DNA of 7,388 nt from Bacteroidota bacterium (GTDB lineage Bacteria > Bacteroidota > Bacteroidia > NS11-12g > UBA955). This document shows, piece after piece, positions 6,725 to 7,388 of this stretch (position 1 is its first letter; every line of letters starts with the position of its first letter). The stretch covers positions 1 through 7,388 of the forward strand of contig JAGWYC010000096.1 of the NCBI GenBank assembly GCA_018969565.1, read 5' to 3'. Made by a program: the position numbers and the translations under genes. The notes under the pieces are model-generated. The model saw only the letters and a program-made list of their open reading frames with translations. It did no database searches and was not told the DNA's origin.

Positions 6725-7388
6725 AACACTTAAAAAACATCGGACTGTTGGCATGCGTGTGTTCATCGCTGCAACTATCGGCACAACTTGCCTCACGCCT
6801 GGACCAGTATATGCACGATCCGGCCATCATCAACCCGGCAAGCATTAATACATACACAGCTTCCAGGCTGAGCTTCTTTAATAACCGGCTTTACGGAGAT
6901 ATTCCCGGTTGTCCGAGTAATATGCTGGCAAGTTTCAGCATGCCGGTTCCTAAAAAGAATATCGGGGTAGGCGCTTACTTCGGACAGGAAAAACTGGGCT
7001 TCACCACCCTGTCGAATGCCTATGCCACTTACGCCTATACCATTCCGCTGGGCGATGAGCAAAGGTTGCACATGGCTGCATCGCTGGGCTTCCTGAACCA
7101 GAAATTCAACGGCAACAGCATTAATGTCATCAACCCGAATGACCCGGTGTACCAAAGCTACCTGCGCGGACAAAGCACCAGCCGTTTCGATGTGAAGTTC
7201 TCCGCCTTGTACCAGCTCAGAGGACTTTCTGTAGGCATCAGCAGCGGCAGGATAGCCAACCCGCGATTTGTCTATGAGAACTCGAATTATTCATCTACGT
7301 TCTCCCTGCAAAACCTGTCCAACGCCTTTGCCGCAGCCAAGCTCCAGGTTTCCGAAGCATTGATGCTGCAACCGGTAATCAGTGCGCA
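6721..7388 (+). CDS. PorP/SprF family type IX secretion system outer-membrane protein, 3'-truncated by window edge
   Basis: GTG at 6721 starts a frame that stays open to the window end (222 codons visible), about two thirds of the usual 300-340 residues. The GTG overlaps the TGA of the preceding gene as GTGA, indicating translational coupling; no separate promoter is seen. Residues 1-21 are a Sec signal peptide ending LSA before Q22. The family hallmark follows: QYMHDPAIINPA (29-40; the common form is closer to YMFNPLxLNPA), then R-x-S-F-F-N-N-R-L-Y-G-D and IGVGAYFGQEKLGFTT, YATYAYTIPL and MAASLGFLNQKF, alternating strands of an outer-membrane barrel. PorP and SprF are linked to T9SS. SprF is needed for surface assembly of the type B cargo SprB in Flavobacterium johnsoniae. 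By position this protein likely serves the cargo encoded just upstream; that pairing is inference. The exact paralogue cannot be named, so no gene symbol is given. Confidence 0.94.
   Translation, partial: MKHLKNIGLLACVCSSLQLSAQLASRLDQYMHDPAIINPASINTYTASRLSFFNNRLYGDIPGCPSNMLASFSMPVPKKNIGVGAYFGQEKLGFTTLSNAYATYAYTIPLGDEQRLHMAASLGFLNQKFNGNSINVINPNDPVYQSYLRGQSTSRFDVKFSALYQLRGLSVGISSGRIANPRFVYENSNYSSTFSLQNLSNAFAAAKLQVSEALMLQPVISA

Noticed and set aside
1..7388. CRISPR array, tRNA or rRNA gene, complete mobile element or phage gene
   Set aside because: No spaced identical repeats, cloverleaf-like segments, rRNA motifs, transposase or integrase were seen on either strand. The repeated pattern in 4481-6433 is protein-domain repetition.

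Overview
This 7.4 kb window carries five genes, all on the plus strand. It reads as chromosomal DNA of a Bacteroidota species. The main evidence is a gene with a type B (gliding-motility-associated, CHU_C-like) C-terminal sorting domain of the type IX secretion system, followed directly by a PorP/SprF-family outer-membrane protein. Supporting signs are start regions with the TAnnTTTG-type -7 promoter element of this phylum, gene starts without an obvious Shine-Dalgarno sequence, and a balanced base composition. The lineage within the phylum cannot be resolved from this window alone.

Left part (1-3340), housekeeping. The window opens inside an L-2-hydroxyglutarate oxidase/dehydrogenase gene (lhgO-like, 5' end missing). 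Ten bases later comes a GTG-started gene for a SprT-like zinc metalloprotease-domain protein (956-1570). After 48 bases, with a probable promoter of its own, lies recJ (1619-3340), the single-strand-specific 5'-3' exonuclease. The two left genes are probably co-transcribed. RecJ acts in DNA repair. SprT-like proteins elsewhere act on proteins, including DNA-crosslinked ones, but a functional tie between these two neighbours is only inference.

Middle (3341-3547). This AT-rich spacer of about 200 bases has no gene. It holds two short inverted repeats and, at its right end, a clear TATATTTG promoter element a few bases before the next start codon.

Right part (3548-7388), a secretion and cell-surface module. 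A 1058-residue secreted protein has a signal peptide, a beta-helix-like N-terminus, an FPVG-containing module, six PKD or PKD-like domains, two further Ig-like domains and a type B sorting domain. It overlaps by 4 bases (GTGA) with a PorP/SprF-like gene that starts with GTG and runs off the window. In better-studied members, PorP/SprF-type proteins sit in the outer membrane and are needed for secretion or surface anchoring of a partner carrying a type B C-terminal domain. The simplest reading is a co-translated cargo and its dedicated outer-membrane partner. The cargo's ligand or function is unknown. Its most unusual visible trait is a very regular cysteine pair in each successive Ig/PKD unit, broken only in the first one.
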